From Paractinoplanes pyxinae (lineage in GTDB: Bacteria; Actinomycetota; Actinomycetes; Mycobacteriales; Micromonosporaceae): a stretch of 64,000 nt of DNA. The notes beneath the pieces are model-generated. The model worked only from the letters and a program-made list of their open reading frames with translations, was not told where the DNA came from and made no database searches. This document shows, in pieces, positions 18,263 through 27,226 of the stretch. Location: assembly GCF_026626335.1 (NCBI RefSeq), contig NZ_JAPNTZ010000004.1, positions 124,001-188,000 of the forward strand. The letters run 5' to 3'. The translations under genes and the position numbers were made by a program. How positions within the stretch are numbered: the first letter of the stretch is position 1; every line of letters begins with the position of its first letter.

Positions 18263-19024
18263 ATGAGCGGGGGACGCAACTGGCGGCTGGTCCGGGCCGG
18301 CACCGACGCGGTGCCGTCGTCCGCGCGGCGGTTCATGGCCCGCGCCCGCCAGCGCAAGATGCGGGCCGCGCTGCCGTGGGCCGTCGCCGCCGGGATCCTG
18401 CTCGTGGCCGGCGGCGTGGCCTGGCTGGTCTACGGCACGTCGGTGCTCGGCGTGCGCGAGGTCAAGGTGGTCGGCGTCCAGCTGCTGGCGCCGGTGCAGG
18501 TCGAGCAGGCCGCCGCCGTGCCGCGCGACCAGCCGCTGGCCCGGGTCGACCTGGGCGCCGTGCGGGGCCGGGTGGGCCGGCTGGCCCCGGTCGACCGGGT
18601 GGTGGTGCGCCGCAGCTGGCCGTCCACCCTGATCGTCGAGGTGGTGGAGCGGACCCCGGTGGCCGTCGTGCCGCAGAACGGGCAGTTCTCCGTCATCGAC
18701 CGGGCCGGTGTGCCGTACCGCCAGGTGAAAGAGGCGCCGGCGGGGCTGCCGCTCGTCCGGGTCGACTTTCCCGGGCCGTCCGACCTGAACACGCTGTCCG
18801 CGCTGACCGTGCTCGGCTCGCTCAGTGAGGAGCTGCGCGAGCAGGTGCTGGCGGTGTCGGTGAAGACGCCGGCCCAGATCCGCCTCGAGCTCCGCAAGGA
18901 CCGCACGGTGGTGTGGGGCGACGACACCCAGAGCGAGACCAAGAGCCAGGTGGCGACGGCCCTGCTGAAGAAGGACGGGCAGGAGATCGACGTCAGCGCC
19001 CCGTCCGTGGTGACGATCCGCTAA
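18263..19024 (+). CDS. ftsQ: Divisome protein FtsQ (POTRA domain)
   Basis: This 253-residue bitopic protein has a basic cytoplasmic N-terminus, one membrane helix (AALPWAVAAGILLVAGGVAWL, about 36-58), a POTRA domain (VREVKVVGVQLLAPVQVEQAA) and the FtsQ domain (VDRVVVRRSWPSTLIVEVVERTP). FtsQ recruits later divisome proteins. ATG 18263 has AGGAAG just upstream and lies 6 nt after murC. A 297-bp promoter-bearing gap to ftsZ follows. Confidence 0.93.
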   Translation: MSGGRNWRLVRAGTDAVPSSARRFMARARQRKMRAALPWAVAAGILLVAGGVAWLVYGTSVLGVREVKVVGVQLLAPVQVEQAAAVPRDQPLARVDLGAVRGRVGRLAPVDRVVVRRSWPSTLIVEVVERTPVAVVPQNGQFSVIDRAGVPYRQVKEAPAGLPLVRVDFPGPSDLNTLSALTVLGSLSEELREQVLAVSVKTPAQIRLELRKDRTVVWGDDTQSETKSQVATALLKKDGQEIDVSAPSVVTIR

Positions 19025-19181
19025 CATCTGGTCTTAAGCGGACATTCGGGCCGAAACGTCTCAAAGCGCCTGAGGTTACGGGTCGGTCGGATTTTCGCCA
19101 CCTAAGCGGGCGCCGACACGCCGCGCCGGGTCTTTGGTTGACGTCGGAACTCCGCTTACGTTGCCACGAGGGGCTGAGTGG

Positions 19182-19210
19182 TTGACATAAACCTAAGCCT
19201 CTAGTAGAGG
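19182..19210 (+). promoter_or_regulatory. Dedicated ftsZ promoter
   Basis: A perfect -35 TTGACA (19182-19187) is followed by a 17-bp spacer and TAGAGG (19205-19210), about 110 nt before the ftsZ ATG. A separate promoter in the ftsQ-ftsZ gap is usual in actinobacteria. The -10 is weak by E. coli standards. Confidence 0.7.
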
Positions 19211-19255
19211 GTGAGGGTTTCCTCGCCCTCCCTTGTCCGGCAGCGGGTGTCGAAG

Positions 19256-19277
19256 GTGCGGTCTGGCCGGACCGCAC
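19256..19277 (+). promoter_or_regulatory. Hairpin in the ftsZ leader
   Basis: An 8-bp perfect stem GTGCGGTC / GACCGCAC with a 6-nt loop lies 44 nt before the ftsZ ATG in the predicted transcript leader. No T-run follows. It may affect mRNA stability or translation. Confidence 0.5.
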
Positions 19278-19321
19278 GGGACCCCACGACATCCACAACC
19301 CTGGAAGGGAAGGCTGAGCCC

Positions 19322-20473
19322 ATGACACCTCCCCACAACTACCTGGCGGTCATCAAGGTCGTCGGTATCGGTGGCGGCGGCGTGAACGCCGTGAACCGCA
19401 TGATCGAGGTCGGGCTCAAAGGCGTCGAGTTCATCGCGATCAACACCGATGCTCAGGCGCTGCTGATGAGCGACGCCGACGTCAAGCTCGACGTCGGCCG
19501 CGAGCTGACCCGGGGCCTCGGCGCCGGCGCCCAGCCCGAGGTCGGCAAGAACGCCGCCGAGGACCACCGCGACGAGATCGAGGAGGTGCTCAAGGGCGCC
19601 GACATGGTCTTCGTGACGTGCGGCGAGGGCGGCGGCACCGGCACCGGCGGCGCGCCAGTGGTCGCGAACATCGCCCGCAAGCTCGGCGCGCTCACCATCG
19701 GCGTGGTCACCCGGCCGTTCTCGTTCGAGGGCAAGCGCCGCCAGGTGCAGGCCGAGTCCGGCATCGACGAGCTGCGCAACCAGTGCGACACGCTCATCGT
19801 GATCCCCAACGACCGGCTGCTCGCGCTGGGCGACCGCGGAATAAGCATGATGGACGCGTTCCGTCAGGCCGACCAGGTGCTGCTCTCCGGCGTGCAGGGC
19901 ATCACCGACCTGATCACCACGCCGGGTCTCATCAACCTCGACTTCGCCGACGTCAAGAGCGTCATGAGCGGCGCCGGCAGCGCGCTCATGGGCATCGGCA
20001 GCGCCCGCGGCGACAACCGCGCGGTCGAGGCGGCCGAGAAGGCGATCTCGAGCCCGCTGCTCGAGCAGAGCATGGACGGCGCCCGCGGCGTGCTGCTCTC
20101 CATCGCCGGCGGGTCCGACCTGGGCCTGTTCGAGATCAACGACGCCGCCCAGCTGGTCACCGACGCGGCCCACCCCGACGCCAACATCATCTTCGGCGCG
20201 GTCATCGACGACGCGCTGGGCGACGAGGTGCGGGTCACCGTGATCGCGGCCGGCTTCGACGGGGGCACGCCCTCGTACAAGCCGTCCGAGCCGGCCCGCA
20301 AGGTCATCCAGCAGCCGGCCGAGCGGGCGGCGACCACGCCGCCGGCCCCGGCCGGCACGGTGACGGCCCCGGCCGCCACCACCACGACGCCGCCGCCGGC
20401 CACCACGCCGACGCCGCGCCGGGTGCTCTTCGACGACGTCGACGTGCCCGACTTCCTGAAGAACGGCTCCTGA
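19322..20473 (+). CDS. ftsZ: Cell division GTPase FtsZ
   Basis: This 383-residue tubulin homologue forms the Z-ring. The signature GGGGVNAV, the G-box [13 protein letters not shown] and the T7-loop region [12 protein letters not shown] are intact. A ~50-residue Pro/Thr/Ala-rich linker precedes the conserved C-terminal peptide [13 protein letters not shown] that binds SepF and other partners. ATG 19322 has GGAAGGGAAGG upstream. A frame open to 19211 adds non-conserved residues and is rejected. After the stop, the last nine bases before it are partly repeated 52 bp downstream. Confidence 0.98.
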   Translation: MTPPHNYLAVIKVVGIGGGGVNAVNRMIEVGLKGVEFIAINTDAQALLMSDADVKLDVGRELTRGLGAGAQPEVGKNAAEDHRDEIEEVLKGADMVFVTCGEGGGTGTGGAPVVANIARKLGALTIGVVTRPFSFEGKRRQVQAESGIDELRNQCDTLIVIPNDRLLALGDRGISMMDAFRQADQVLLSGVQGITDLITTPGLINLDFADVKSVMSGAGSALMGIGSARGDNRAVEAAEKAISSPLLEQSMDGARGVLLSIAGGSDLGLFEINDAAQLVTDAAHPDANIIFGAVIDDALGDEVRVTVIAAGFDGGTPSYKPSEPARKVIQQPAERAATTPPAPAGTVTAPAATTTTPPPATTPTPRRVLFDDVDVPDFLKNGS

Positions 20474-20538
20474 GGCCGGCATGACGGAGTTGTCGTGACG
20501 CATTTCGGTGACGAACGGCTCTCGAGGTCGTCGTGACG
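20461..20538. repeat. Degenerate duplication at the ftsZ-yggS junction
   Basis: GAACGGCTC occurs at 20461-20469 (end of ftsZ) and 20513-20521. GTCGTGACG occurs at 20492-20500 and 20530-20538. The two pairs suggest a partial tandem copy of the ftsZ 3' end, exactly where pgeF/ylmD sits in Streptomyces. Confidence 0.55.
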
Positions 20539-21240
20539 GACGAGGGACGGCGGTCCGAGCTGGCCGCCGCCTTGACGGAGGTGAACGGCCGGATCGCGCG
20601 CGCCTGCGAGGCGGCCGGCCGGACCGCGGGCGAGGTCACCCTGGTCGCGGTCACCAAGACGTACCCGGCGAGCGATGTCGTGCTGCTCGCCGGGCTCGGC
20701 GTCACCGACGTCGGGGAGAACCGCGATCAGGAGGCCGGTCCCAAGGCGGCCGAGGCGCGCGCGGCCGGGGGCACCCCGCGGTGGCACTTCATCGGTCAGC
20801 TTCAGCGCAACAAGGCCCGCTCGGTTCTGGCGTACGCCGATGTGGTGGAGTCGGTCGACTCGGTGCGCCTGGCCGAGGCCCTGGCCCGAGCGGCCGAGGG
20901 GCGCACCACCCCGGTCGAGATCCTGATTCAGGTCAGCATCGACGGCGACCCGGCCCGCGGCGGCGCGGCCGGTGATGATCTCTGGCGGGTATCCGACTCG
21001 GTGGCCGCCGCGCCGGGCCTGCGACTCGGCGGGGTCATGGCGGTGGCGCCGATGGACTGGGACCCCGATCGGGCCTTCGAAGTGCTCCACGGGCTGTCGG
21101 AGCGGCTGGTCAAGGCCCATCCGGGGGCCACCGCCATCTCGGCCGGCATGAGCGGGGACCTCGAGGCGGCCGTCCGGCACGGCGCGACACACGTCCGGAT
21201 CGGCACTTCTTTGCTCGGAATGCGAAACCCGCTGCGGTAG
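20533..21240 (+). CDS. yggS: Pyridoxal phosphate homeostasis protein YggS/YlmE
   Basis: This 235-residue alanine-racemase-fold PLP protein has its PLP lysine at residue 42 (VAVTKTYPA) and the family blocks GENRDQE, WHFIGQLQRNK and GMSGDLEAAVRHGATHVRIGT. YggS proteins bind PLP and tune its supply without known enzymatic activity. GTG 20533 is chosen; there is no strong ribosome site. It is the usual neighbour of sepF. The laccase-domain gene pgeF/ylmD that precedes it in Streptomyces is missing. Confidence 0.92.
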   Translation: MTDEGRRSELAAALTEVNGRIARACEAAGRTAGEVTLVAVTKTYPASDVVLLAGLGVTDVGENRDQEAGPKAAEARAAGGTPRWHFIGQLQRNKARSVLAYADVVESVDSVRLAEALARAAEGRTTPVEILIQVSIDGDPARGGAAGDDLWRVSDSVAAAPGLRLGGVMAVAPMDWDPDRAFEVLHGLSERLVKAHPGATAISAGMSGDLEAAVRHGATHVRIGTSLLGMRNPLR

Positions 21241-21447
21241 CCTTGCGGCGGGCAGCAAACTACATGGGTGTTGTTTACGCGACAACCGTACGCGGGAATG
21301 TTTCAAGATCATCCGCGTCGGTCGCTCGTGTCGACGGCGCGGCACGCCACGGGACGAGGGTCCGCATCGGAGCTTCCGACCGTGCAAAGGGGGAATGCGG
21401 TAACGCCGAGGGGGTGCGTTCCGCGCGGCGGACGAAGGTGGGGGCAC

Positions 21448-21495
21448 ATGGCTGGTCGGGTCAACGCGTCGTGGCGTGATGGGGTGAAGGCATGA
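21448..21495 (+). CDS. Possible 15-codon leader peptide overlapping sepF
   Basis: ATG 21448 opens a 15-residue frame ([15 protein letters not shown]) that ends in a TGA overlapping the sepF ATG (ATGA). It is preceded by a strong ribosome site, GAAGGTGGGGG, 3-4 nt upstream of the ATG. Length and overlap suggest a translational-coupling leader rather than a functional peptide. sepF also has its own ribosome-site-like sequence (GGGGTGAAGG) inside this frame. No conservation test was possible. Confidence 0.4.
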   Translation: MAGRVNASWRDGVKA

Positions 21496-22193
21496 GCGCG
21501 CTTCGGAAGGCGGGCGTCTGGCTGGGCCTCGTCGAGGAGGACGACGACCGCGGGTACGACAACGGATACGAAGAAGGCCCCTACCGTCCTCGGAACCGGT
21601 ACTCGGGAAGCCGGTACTCCGACGACGAGTTCGCCGACGAGGAAGAGCTCGAGGACGAGCGCCCCGTGCCGCGGGCGCGCACGGAGCGCAGCCGCGGGTC
21701 CGACCGTCTGTCGGCGCACGCCGACGTGGACGACCACGATCGGGTGGAACGTGCCGAGCGTCCGGAGCGGGCCAGCGTCCGGTCGATCACCCGGCCCTCC
21801 ACGGTCAGTGACAGCTCGTCCGCGCTGAGCTACTCCACGCGGGAGAACCTCGCCCTGGCGCCGCAGGCCGTGCACCAGCCGGAGCCCCGCCCGCGCCCGG
21901 TCGAGGAGGAGCAGCGCTACCAGATCACGACGCTGCACCCGACCACCTACCGCGAGGCGCGCACGATCGGGGAGCACTTCCGCGACGGCGTGCCGGTCAT
22001 CATCAATCTCACCGAAATGGATGAAGGTGACGCTCGCCGGCTGGTCGACTTCGCCGCCGGGCTGGCCTTCGGCCTTCGCGGTACGATCGAGCGCGTGACC
22101 AACCGGGTTTTCCTGCTCTCACCGGCGAATGTCCAGGTCACCGCTGAGGACAAAGCCAAGATCGCTGAGGGTGGGTTCTTCGGTCAGGCCTGA
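21492..22193 (+). CDS. sepF: FtsZ membrane anchor SepF
   Basis: This 233-residue protein has an N-terminal amphipathic membrane-binding helix ([18 protein letters not shown]), a ~120-residue disordered acidic/Arg-rich linker and a C-terminal SepF core ([24 protein letters not shown] through [11 protein letters not shown]). SepF bundles FtsZ and tethers it to the membrane, replacing FtsA in actinobacteria. The start is fixed by the conserved helix. The 251-bp gap upstream holds a small inverted repeat GTTGT/ACAAC (near 21271-21287) and the leader frame, but no clear promoter. Confidence 0.95.
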   Translation: MSALRKAGVWLGLVEEDDDRGYDNGYEEGPYRPRNRYSGSRYSDDEFADEEELEDERPVPRARTERSRGSDRLSAHADVDDHDRVERAERPERASVRSITRPSTVSDSSSALSYSTRENLALAPQAVHQPEPRPRPVEEEQRYQITTLHPTTYREARTIGEHFRDGVPVIINLTEMDEGDARRLVDFAAGLAFGLRGTIERVTNRVFLLSPANVQVTAEDKAKIAEGGFFGQA

Positions 22194-22238
22194 GGCGGGC
22201 GCCCGCGCGCCCGCCACCCAGATGGGGGATCCGCACGA

Positions 22239-22544
22239 GTGCTCTCGATCGTGTTCCAAATATTGTATTTAGTCGTTTACATCTTCTTCTTGGTCCTCCT
22301 TGCCAGGTTCGTGCTGGGTGCGGTACTCCAGTACGGTCGTCGGTGGCAACCCGGTCGTGGGGCGTCGGCGGGACTCGAAACGGTGTGGAGCGTCACTGAT
22401 CCGCCCCTCAAGGCGTTGAGGCGTGTGATCCCCCCGCTGCGCATTGGTAACGTGAGTTTGGACCTGGCTTCCATCGTGCTGCTGGTTATCCTGTTCGTGC
22501 TCATGAGGTTCGTGCTTCAAAGATTGATCCTGAACTTCAGCTAA
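22239..22544 (+). CDS. yggT: YggT/YlmG family membrane protein
   Basis: This 101-residue protein has two membrane helices (about 3-30 and 74-96) around a hydrophilic loop with the YggT signature [27 protein letters not shown]. The family is found next to sepF and divIVA and is linked to division or membrane-protein organisation; its biochemical role is unclear. GTG 22239 has GGGGGA 9 nt upstream. It lies 45 nt after sepF and 43 nt before divIVA. Confidence 0.92.
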   Translation: MLSIVFQILYLVVYIFFLVLLARFVLGAVLQYGRRWQPGRGASAGLETVWSVTDPPLKALRRVIPPLRIGNVSLDLASIVLLVILFVLMRFVLQRLILNFS

Positions 22545-22587
22545 ACAGCAGCCCCAACCGCGGCCGCGACTGACCCGAGGAGTTTCG

Positions 22588-23400
22588 ATGCCGCTGACCC
22601 CGGCCGACGTTCATAACGTCGCCTTCAAGAAGCCCCCGATCGGCAAGCGGGGGTACGACGAGGAGGAGGTCGACGCTTTCCTTGATGAGGTGGAGCGTGA
22701 ACTCGCCCGTCTGATCGAGGAGAACAACGAGCTGCGCGCCCAGGTGGAGCGCGGCGGTCGGGGTGGCGCGCCAGCCGGTCCGAGCGCCGACCCGCGCCTC
22801 GCGGCCGAGCTCAACGACGTCAAGGCCCAGCTCGACCGCGTGCAGCGCGACAAGGCGCAGGCCGAGCAGGCCGCGCGCCAGATGCAGGCCGAGCTCGAGC
22901 AGGTCCGGGCCCAGGGTCCGGCCGGCGGTGGCGCCGCGAGCGCCGGCGCCGACGGCGAGCAGCAGGCCCTGCGGGTGCTCATGATGGCCCAGCGCACCGC
23001 CGACGACCACGTCGCCGACGCGCGCCGCGAGGCCGACAAGCTCCTCTCCGACGCCCGCTCCAAGGCGGAAGAGGTCACCCGCGAGGCCCGCGCCAAGGCC
23101 GACGCCCTCGAGCGCGACGCCCGTCAGCGTCACCAGGAGGCCATGGGCGGCCTCGACGCCAAGCGGTCCGCGCTGCAGAAGCACATCGAGGAGCTGAAGC
23201 AGTTCGAGCGCGAGTACCGCACGCGCCTGAAGGCTTACCTCGAGAGCCAGCTGCGCGACCTCGACGGCCGGGGCCAGGGGCTCGAGGCCGAGATGTCGCG
23301 GGCCGACTCCGGGCGTGCCGTCGGCGGCAGCGGTGGTCTCGCCGCGGCCGGCCTGGCCGGTTCCTACGGTGGCCGCAACGCCATCGAGTCCGGGCGCTGA
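22588..23400 (+). CDS. divIVA: Polar growth scaffold DivIVA (Wag31)
   Basis: This 270-residue coiled-coil protein has the DivIVA lipid-binding N-terminus ([36 protein letters not shown]), a first coil, a Gly/Ala-rich hinge (~113-123) and a long second coil (about 126-225) ending in a Gly-rich tail. In mycelial actinobacteria DivIVA marks the hyphal tip and directs apical wall growth. GAGGAG lies 5-6 nt before ATG 22588. It is the last gene of the dcw-linked block. Confidence 0.95.
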   Translation: MPLTPADVHNVAFKKPPIGKRGYDEEEVDAFLDEVERELARLIEENNELRAQVERGGRGGAPAGPSADPRLAAELNDVKAQLDRVQRDKAQAEQAARQMQAELEQVRAQGPAGGGAASAGADGEQQALRVLMMAQRTADDHVADARREADKLLSDARSKAEEVTREARAKADALERDARQRHQEAMGGLDAKRSALQKHIEELKQFEREYRTRLKAYLESQLRDLDGRGQGLEAEMSRADSGRAVGGSGGLAAAGLAGSYGGRNAIESGR

Positions 23401-23439
23401 GCTTCCGCACTCCCTCCGGAACCCCGACGAGGATGAGCC

Positions 23440-24402
23440 ATGATCGTTGTTAGCCTGCTGCTCATCCTCGTCGCGGTGACGCTGCTCGTGCTGGGCCTCA
23501 CCGGCGGGTCCAGCGCCCTGCTGATCAGCTCCATCGTGGCCAGTCTGCTGGCCGCCGTCTTCCTGGTCATCGGCGCCCGCCAGGCCGCCGCCGCGCGGCG
23601 GGCCGCGCCCGCCGCGCCCCCTCTCGCCGAGGACGACACCGACGAGAACGCGGTCTACGTGGCCGAACCCGAGTTCGCCGCGGCCGCCCACGAGATGGCC
23701 GGCCGCCGCACCGCCGGCGACTACGGCGACGACCAGCGCGAGACGGTCCAGTTCGACCCGGCCGACGTGGCCGCGGCCAAGCCGTCCGCCGGTCCCGATT
23801 TCTCGGCCGCCCGCACAGAGTTCGTGGAACAGCCCGGCTTCGCCGCCGAGCGGTCCGAGCAGCCTGCGGGCGATTTGTCAGCAGATGAGACGCGCGTCGC
23901 CGAAGATCCTGATTACGACCGCGCGTCGGCCGCCATCAACTCGGCCCGCAGTTCCGCCTCCGACGACGCTTTCCACGACGACGCTTTCCGCGACGCTTCC
24001 GATGGCCGCGGGGACGCTTCTCGCGAGGCTTCCGGCGGTCGCGATGATGACTTCCGCGACCGCGAGACCTCCCAGGACGTCTCTGGTGGCCGTGACGCTG
24101 TCGGCGGGCGTGACGACGTGGACGAGGCCGAGGACGAGTTCGACGAGCCTGCCGCCGACGACCCCGACGACGAGCCGCTGCCCCAGGCGGTGCAGCCGGC
24201 CGACGCCGTGCGCGTGGCCCGCCTCGACGCCGAGGTGCTGGTGGTCGACGGCCGGCCGCGCTACCACGTGCCCGAGTGCCCGAGCCTGGTCGGCCGCCTG
24301 ACCGAGCCGATCCCGGTCCGCGAGGCGGTCGAGCTCGGCTTCAGCCCGTGCGGTCTGTGCCGCCCGGTCGACCGCCTGGTCGGCGCGGCCGCCCGCAGCT
24401 GA
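23440..24402 (+). CDS. Two-helix membrane protein with an Ada-like Cys/His C-terminus
   Basis: I do not recognise this 320-residue protein as a named gene. Two N-terminal helices (about 1-20 and 27-45) are followed by ~200 acidic, low-complexity residues with Gly-Arg-Asp repeats (SGGRD, DGRGD). The C-terminal ~65 residues hold RYHVPECPSL...GFSPCGLCRP. That spacing of His/Cys and the GFxPCxxCRP ending resemble the zinc site of Ada-type metal-binding domains. The soluble end could be a cytoplasmic metal-binding or sensor module. It sits 39 nt after divIVA on the same strand, so a polar or envelope role is possible but unproven. Confidence 0.75.
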   Translation: MIVVSLLLILVAVTLLVLGLTGGSSALLISSIVASLLAAVFLVIGARQAAAARRAAPAAPPLAEDDTDENAVYVAEPEFAAAAHEMAGRRTAGDYGDDQRETVQFDPADVAAAKPSAGPDFSAARTEFVEQPGFAAERSEQPAGDLSADETRVAEDPDYDRASAAINSARSSASDDAFHDDAFRDASDGRGDASREASGGRDDDFRDRETSQDVSGGRDAVGGRDDVDEAEDEFDEPAADDPDDEPLPQAVQPADAVRVARLDAEVLVVDGRPRYHVPECPSLVGRLTEPIPVREAVELGFSPCGLCRPVDRLVGAAARS

Positions 24403-24420
24403 GCCGCCGGCCCCGCCCTC

Positions 24421-24600
24421 GCGCTGCCCGCACATAATTCGGCCGTTCTCGCGTTCCCGCGCGGTCGGCTTTCCCGCGCGCTCGGCTAGTTGATGCTTCG
24501 GCTCAGTCGCGCTCGGGCTCGTTCCGCGCGGTTCCGCTTCCCGCTCGCGTCGGCTTTCGCGTGCGCTTCGGCCCGTTCCGCGCGCTCGGGATCTCCCGGG
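24421..24600. repeat. Low-complexity intergenic region of degenerate TTCCGCGCG/CTCGGCT words
   Basis: In the 225-bp gap before yggU, related words recur: CGTTCCCGCGCG, CTTTCCCGCGCGCTCGGCT, GTTCCGCGCGGTTCCGC and GTTCCGCGCGCTCGGG. The strand is strikingly purine-poor. No frame is convincing and no terminator hairpin stands out. Confidence 0.5.
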
Positions 24601-24627
24601 GGCGGATATCGATCGGCACAATGAGGC

Positions 24628-24957
24628 ATGGTCAAGCGCCGCGTGCCTCCGCCTGACGTCGATGCCCTCTCCGTGCCCGTGCGAGTGCGGCCGGGCGCGG
24701 GCCGTGATCGCGTCGGCGGACGCTACGACGGACCGCACGGCCCGGCCTTGATCATCGCCGTCGGGGCGCCGGCGGTGGACGGCAAGGCGACCGAGGCCGT
24801 GCGGCGGGCCCTGGCCGGCGCGCTCGGGGTGCGCCCGGCCGACGTCGAGCTGCGGCTCGGCGCCACGAGCCGGGACAAGGTGTTCACCGTGGCCGCGCCC
24901 GGCGCCGGGGTCGCGGGCCGGCTGAGCGCGCTGCGGGACGGCACGGCCACGCCGTGA
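24628..24957 (+). CDS. DUF167 (YggU) family protein
   Basis: This 109-residue protein has the DUF167 pattern: a VRVRPGAGRDRVGG strand-turn near residues 19-32, the VGAPAVDGKATEAVRRALAGAL block, and LGATSRDKVFTV. The small alpha/beta fold is widespread and its function is unknown. ATG 24628 lacks a strong ribosome site. It overlaps the next gene by GTGA and may be co-translated with the antiporter. Confidence 0.88.
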   Translation: MVKRRVPPPDVDALSVPVRVRPGAGRDRVGGRYDGPHGPALIIAVGAPAVDGKATEAVRRALAGALGVRPADVELRLGATSRDKVFTVAAPGAGVAGRLSALRDGTATP

Positions 24958-26495
24958 CCGGCGGGCTGGACTACGCGCTCCTCATCGGGTCCGCGGTCCT
25001 GCTGGTGGCGGTGGCCGCGGTGCGGGTCTCGACCCGGGTCGGGCTGCCGAGCCTGCTCGTCTATCTGGCCATCGGCATCCTCATCGGCGAGGCCGGGCTG
25101 GGCATCCGCTTCGACGACGCCGAGCTCACCCGCACGCTCGGCTTCTGCGCGCTCATCGTGATCATCGCCGAGGGCGGGCTGACCGCGCGCTGGAGCACGC
25201 TGCGGCCGGTGCTGGGCCTGGCCAGTTCGCTGGCCACGGTGGGGGTGGCGGTCAGCATCGCGGTGGTCGGGGTCGTCGTCCACCTGCTGCTCGACCTGCC
25301 CTGGCAGCTGGCCCTGCTCTACGGCGCGGTGCTGTCGTCGACCGACGCCGCCGCCGTCTTCGCCACGCTGCGCCGGCTGCGGCTGCCGCCCCGGCTGGTG
25401 GCGACGCTCGAGGCCGAGTCGGGCATGAACGACGCGCCCGTGGTGCTGCTGGTCGTGCTGCTCAGCGCCGACCTGTCGCAGATGCACCCGTGGTGGTACG
25501 AGCTGCTGATCCTCACCTACGAGCTGATGGCGGGGGCGGCGATCGGGTTCGCGGTGGGCGCGGCCGGGCGCTGGCTGCTGCGCAACGCCGCCCTGCCGTC
25601 GGCCGGTCTCTATCCGATCGCGGCGGTGGGTCTCACCGTTCTCGCGTACGCGGCTGGGGCCGTCGCCCATTCGTCGGGCTTCCTCGCCGTGTATGTCGCG
25701 GGCGTGGTGCTGGGCAACGGCCGGATCCCGCACCGCCGGGCCATCCTCGGATTCGCCGACGGCCTGGCCTGGGTCGCCCAGATCGGGCTGTTCGTGCTGC
25801 TCGGCCTGCTCAGTTCGCCCAGCCGGCTGGACGAGGCGCTGGTGCCGGCCCTGGTCGCCGGGGTGGCCCTGGTGCTGCTGGCCCGCCCGCTGTCGGTGGT
25901 GATCGCGGCCGTGCTGGCCCGGCCCGTGCGCGGCCCGCGCCGCCCCGGCAACCGGGTGGGCTGGCGGGGGAGTGCCTTCCTGTCGTGGGCCGGCCTGCGC
26001 GGGGCCGTGCCGATCGTGCTGGCCACGATCCCGCTCTCGGCCGGCACACCCGGCGCCGAAGGGCTCTTCGACGCCGTGTTCGTGCTGGTCATCATCTTCA
26101 CGCTGGTGCAGGCGAGCACCCTGGGCCCGGCCGCACGGATGCTCGGGGTGACGGCTCCCGGCGAGGCGGCCGAGGTGCACGTCGAGACCGCGCCGCTGGA
26201 GAGCATGAACGCCGACCTGCTGCAGATGGACGTGAGCGACGGGTCGCGGCTGGCCGGGGTGCACATCGACGAGCTGCGGCTGCCCGCGGGCGCGTCGGTC
26301 ACCCTGGTCGTGCGGGACGGCGCCGGTTTCGTGCCCGGCCCGGACACCCGGCTGCGGACCGGCGACGCCCTGTTGATCGTGGCCACCGCCGCCGTGCGGG
26401 ACGTCGCCGAGCGCCGCCTGCGGGCGGTCAGCCGCCGCGGCCGGCTGGCCCGCTGGTTCGGTGAGGAGGGCGAGGAGGATCCCGCCAATATCTAG
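24954..26495 (+). CDS. CPA1-family cation/proton antiporter with C-terminal RCK_C-like domain
   Basis: This 513-residue protein has ~12 membrane helices of the NhaP2/CvrA (potassium/proton antiporter) type, with the conserved GAVLSSTDAAAVFA and ESGMNDAPVV motifs holding the ion-binding Asp residues. The last ~110 residues form a soluble TrkA-C/RCK_C-like domain (SRLAGVHIDELRLPAGASVT...LRTGDALLIVA). Such domains can bind c-di-AMP in some K+ exporters. GTG 24954 overlaps the yggU stop. Transport specificity (K+ or Na+) cannot be assigned from sequence. Confidence 0.88.
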   Translation: MTGGLDYALLIGSAVLLVAVAAVRVSTRVGLPSLLVYLAIGILIGEAGLGIRFDDAELTRTLGFCALIVIIAEGGLTARWSTLRPVLGLASSLATVGVAVSIAVVGVVVHLLLDLPWQLALLYGAVLSSTDAAAVFATLRRLRLPPRLVATLEAESGMNDAPVVLLVVLLSADLSQMHPWWYELLILTYELMAGAAIGFAVGAAGRWLLRNAALPSAGLYPIAAVGLTVLAYAAGAVAHSSGFLAVYVAGVVLGNGRIPHRRAILGFADGLAWVAQIGLFVLLGLLSSPSRLDEALVPALVAGVALVLLARPLSVVIAAVLARPVRGPRRPGNRVGWRGSAFLSWAGLRGAVPIVLATIPLSAGTPGAEGLFDAVFVLVIIFTLVQASTLGPAARMLGVTAPGEAAEVHVETAPLESMNADLLQMDVSDGSRLAGVHIDELRLPAGASVTLVVRDGAGFVPGPDTRLRTGDALLIVATAAVRDVAERRLRAVSRRGRLARWFGEEGEEDPANI

Positions 26496-26557
26496 TATCC
26501 GACGGCATGTTTCGGGAAGATTTGCCGGAATTAGGGAGCATGATCCGGTACGGGCTG

Positions 26558-26586
26558 TTGTCGGTCCGGTATACGTTCCGTATCCT
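26558..26586 (+). promoter_or_regulatory. Promoter of the dksA-like/lspA/rluD operon
   Basis: TTGTCG (26558-26563), a 17-bp spacer and TATCCT (26581-26586) form a good SigA-type promoter, giving a leader of about 190 nt. Confidence 0.7.
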
Positions 26587-26660
26587 TGCCACCCACTGGA
26601 GTGCTGGCGGCTGGTTCGGCCGCGCCGCAGTGCCCGGTGGGGGAAGATCTACGGCATTGC

Positions 26661-26684
26661 CCGGCCGGTGGGGGAACCGGCCGG
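26661..26684 (+). promoter_or_regulatory. Hairpin in the leader of the dksA-like gene
   Basis: A 9-bp perfect stem CCGGCCGGT / ACCGGCCGG with a 6-nt purine loop lies inside the predicted leader. No T-run follows, so this is not a classical terminator. Confidence 0.5.
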
Positions 26685-26782
26685 CGAGCAACGCCGACGG
26701 AAAAGGGCCGGCGCGCCTTCCTGGCGGGGGCCGCGGCTCGTACGCACGCTGATCGCCGCTCAGGGCGGATGAGGGAGCGACC

Positions 26783-27226
26783 ATGGCCAAGGCAACCGGC
26801 ACCAAGGCAACCGGCAGCAGGGCGTCAGCGACCAGCGACGACAAGAGCGCCGGCAAGCGGACCCGCAGCGCCGCCGAGACCGAGAAGATCCGCGTGGCCC
26901 TGGTCGAGCGGCGCGACGAGCTGCAGGCCGAGTACGACACGTCGATCAGCGAGCTCACCGAGCTGCAGCGTGACCGCTTCGCCGACTCGGCCGGCGACGA
27001 CCAGGCCGACACCGGCACCAAGACGTTCGAGCGTGAGCAAGAGATCACTCTGGCCAACAATCTGCTGGAGCGGATCACACAGGTGGAACGCGCCATCGAC
27101 CGGCTCGGAGCGGGCAACTACGGTTGGTGCGAGCGGTGCGGCAACGCGATCCCGGTCGAGCGACTGGCGGCGTTCCCCTCCGCGACCCTGTGTGTGCATT
27201 GCAAGCAGCTGGAGGAACGACGCTGA
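26783..27226 (+). CDS. DksA/TraR-family zinc-finger protein
   Basis: This 147-residue protein has a Lys/Ala/Ser-rich N-terminus (1-30), a coiled-coil (~35-110) and a C-terminal C4 zinc finger (WCERCGN...[10 protein letters not shown]). DksA-type proteins act in the RNA-polymerase secondary channel, but actinobacterial members are diverse and the acidic tip residues are not clearly conserved here. GAGGGAGCGACC precedes ATG 26783. It heads an operon with lspA and rluD; the last bases (CTGA) overlap the proposed lspA start. Confidence 0.88.
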   Translation: MAKATGTKATGSRASATSDDKSAGKRTRSAAETEKIRVALVERRDELQAEYDTSISELTELQRDRFADSAGDDQADTGTKTFEREQEITLANNLLERITQVERAIDRLGAGNYGWCERCGNAIPVERLAAFPSATLCVHCKQLEERR

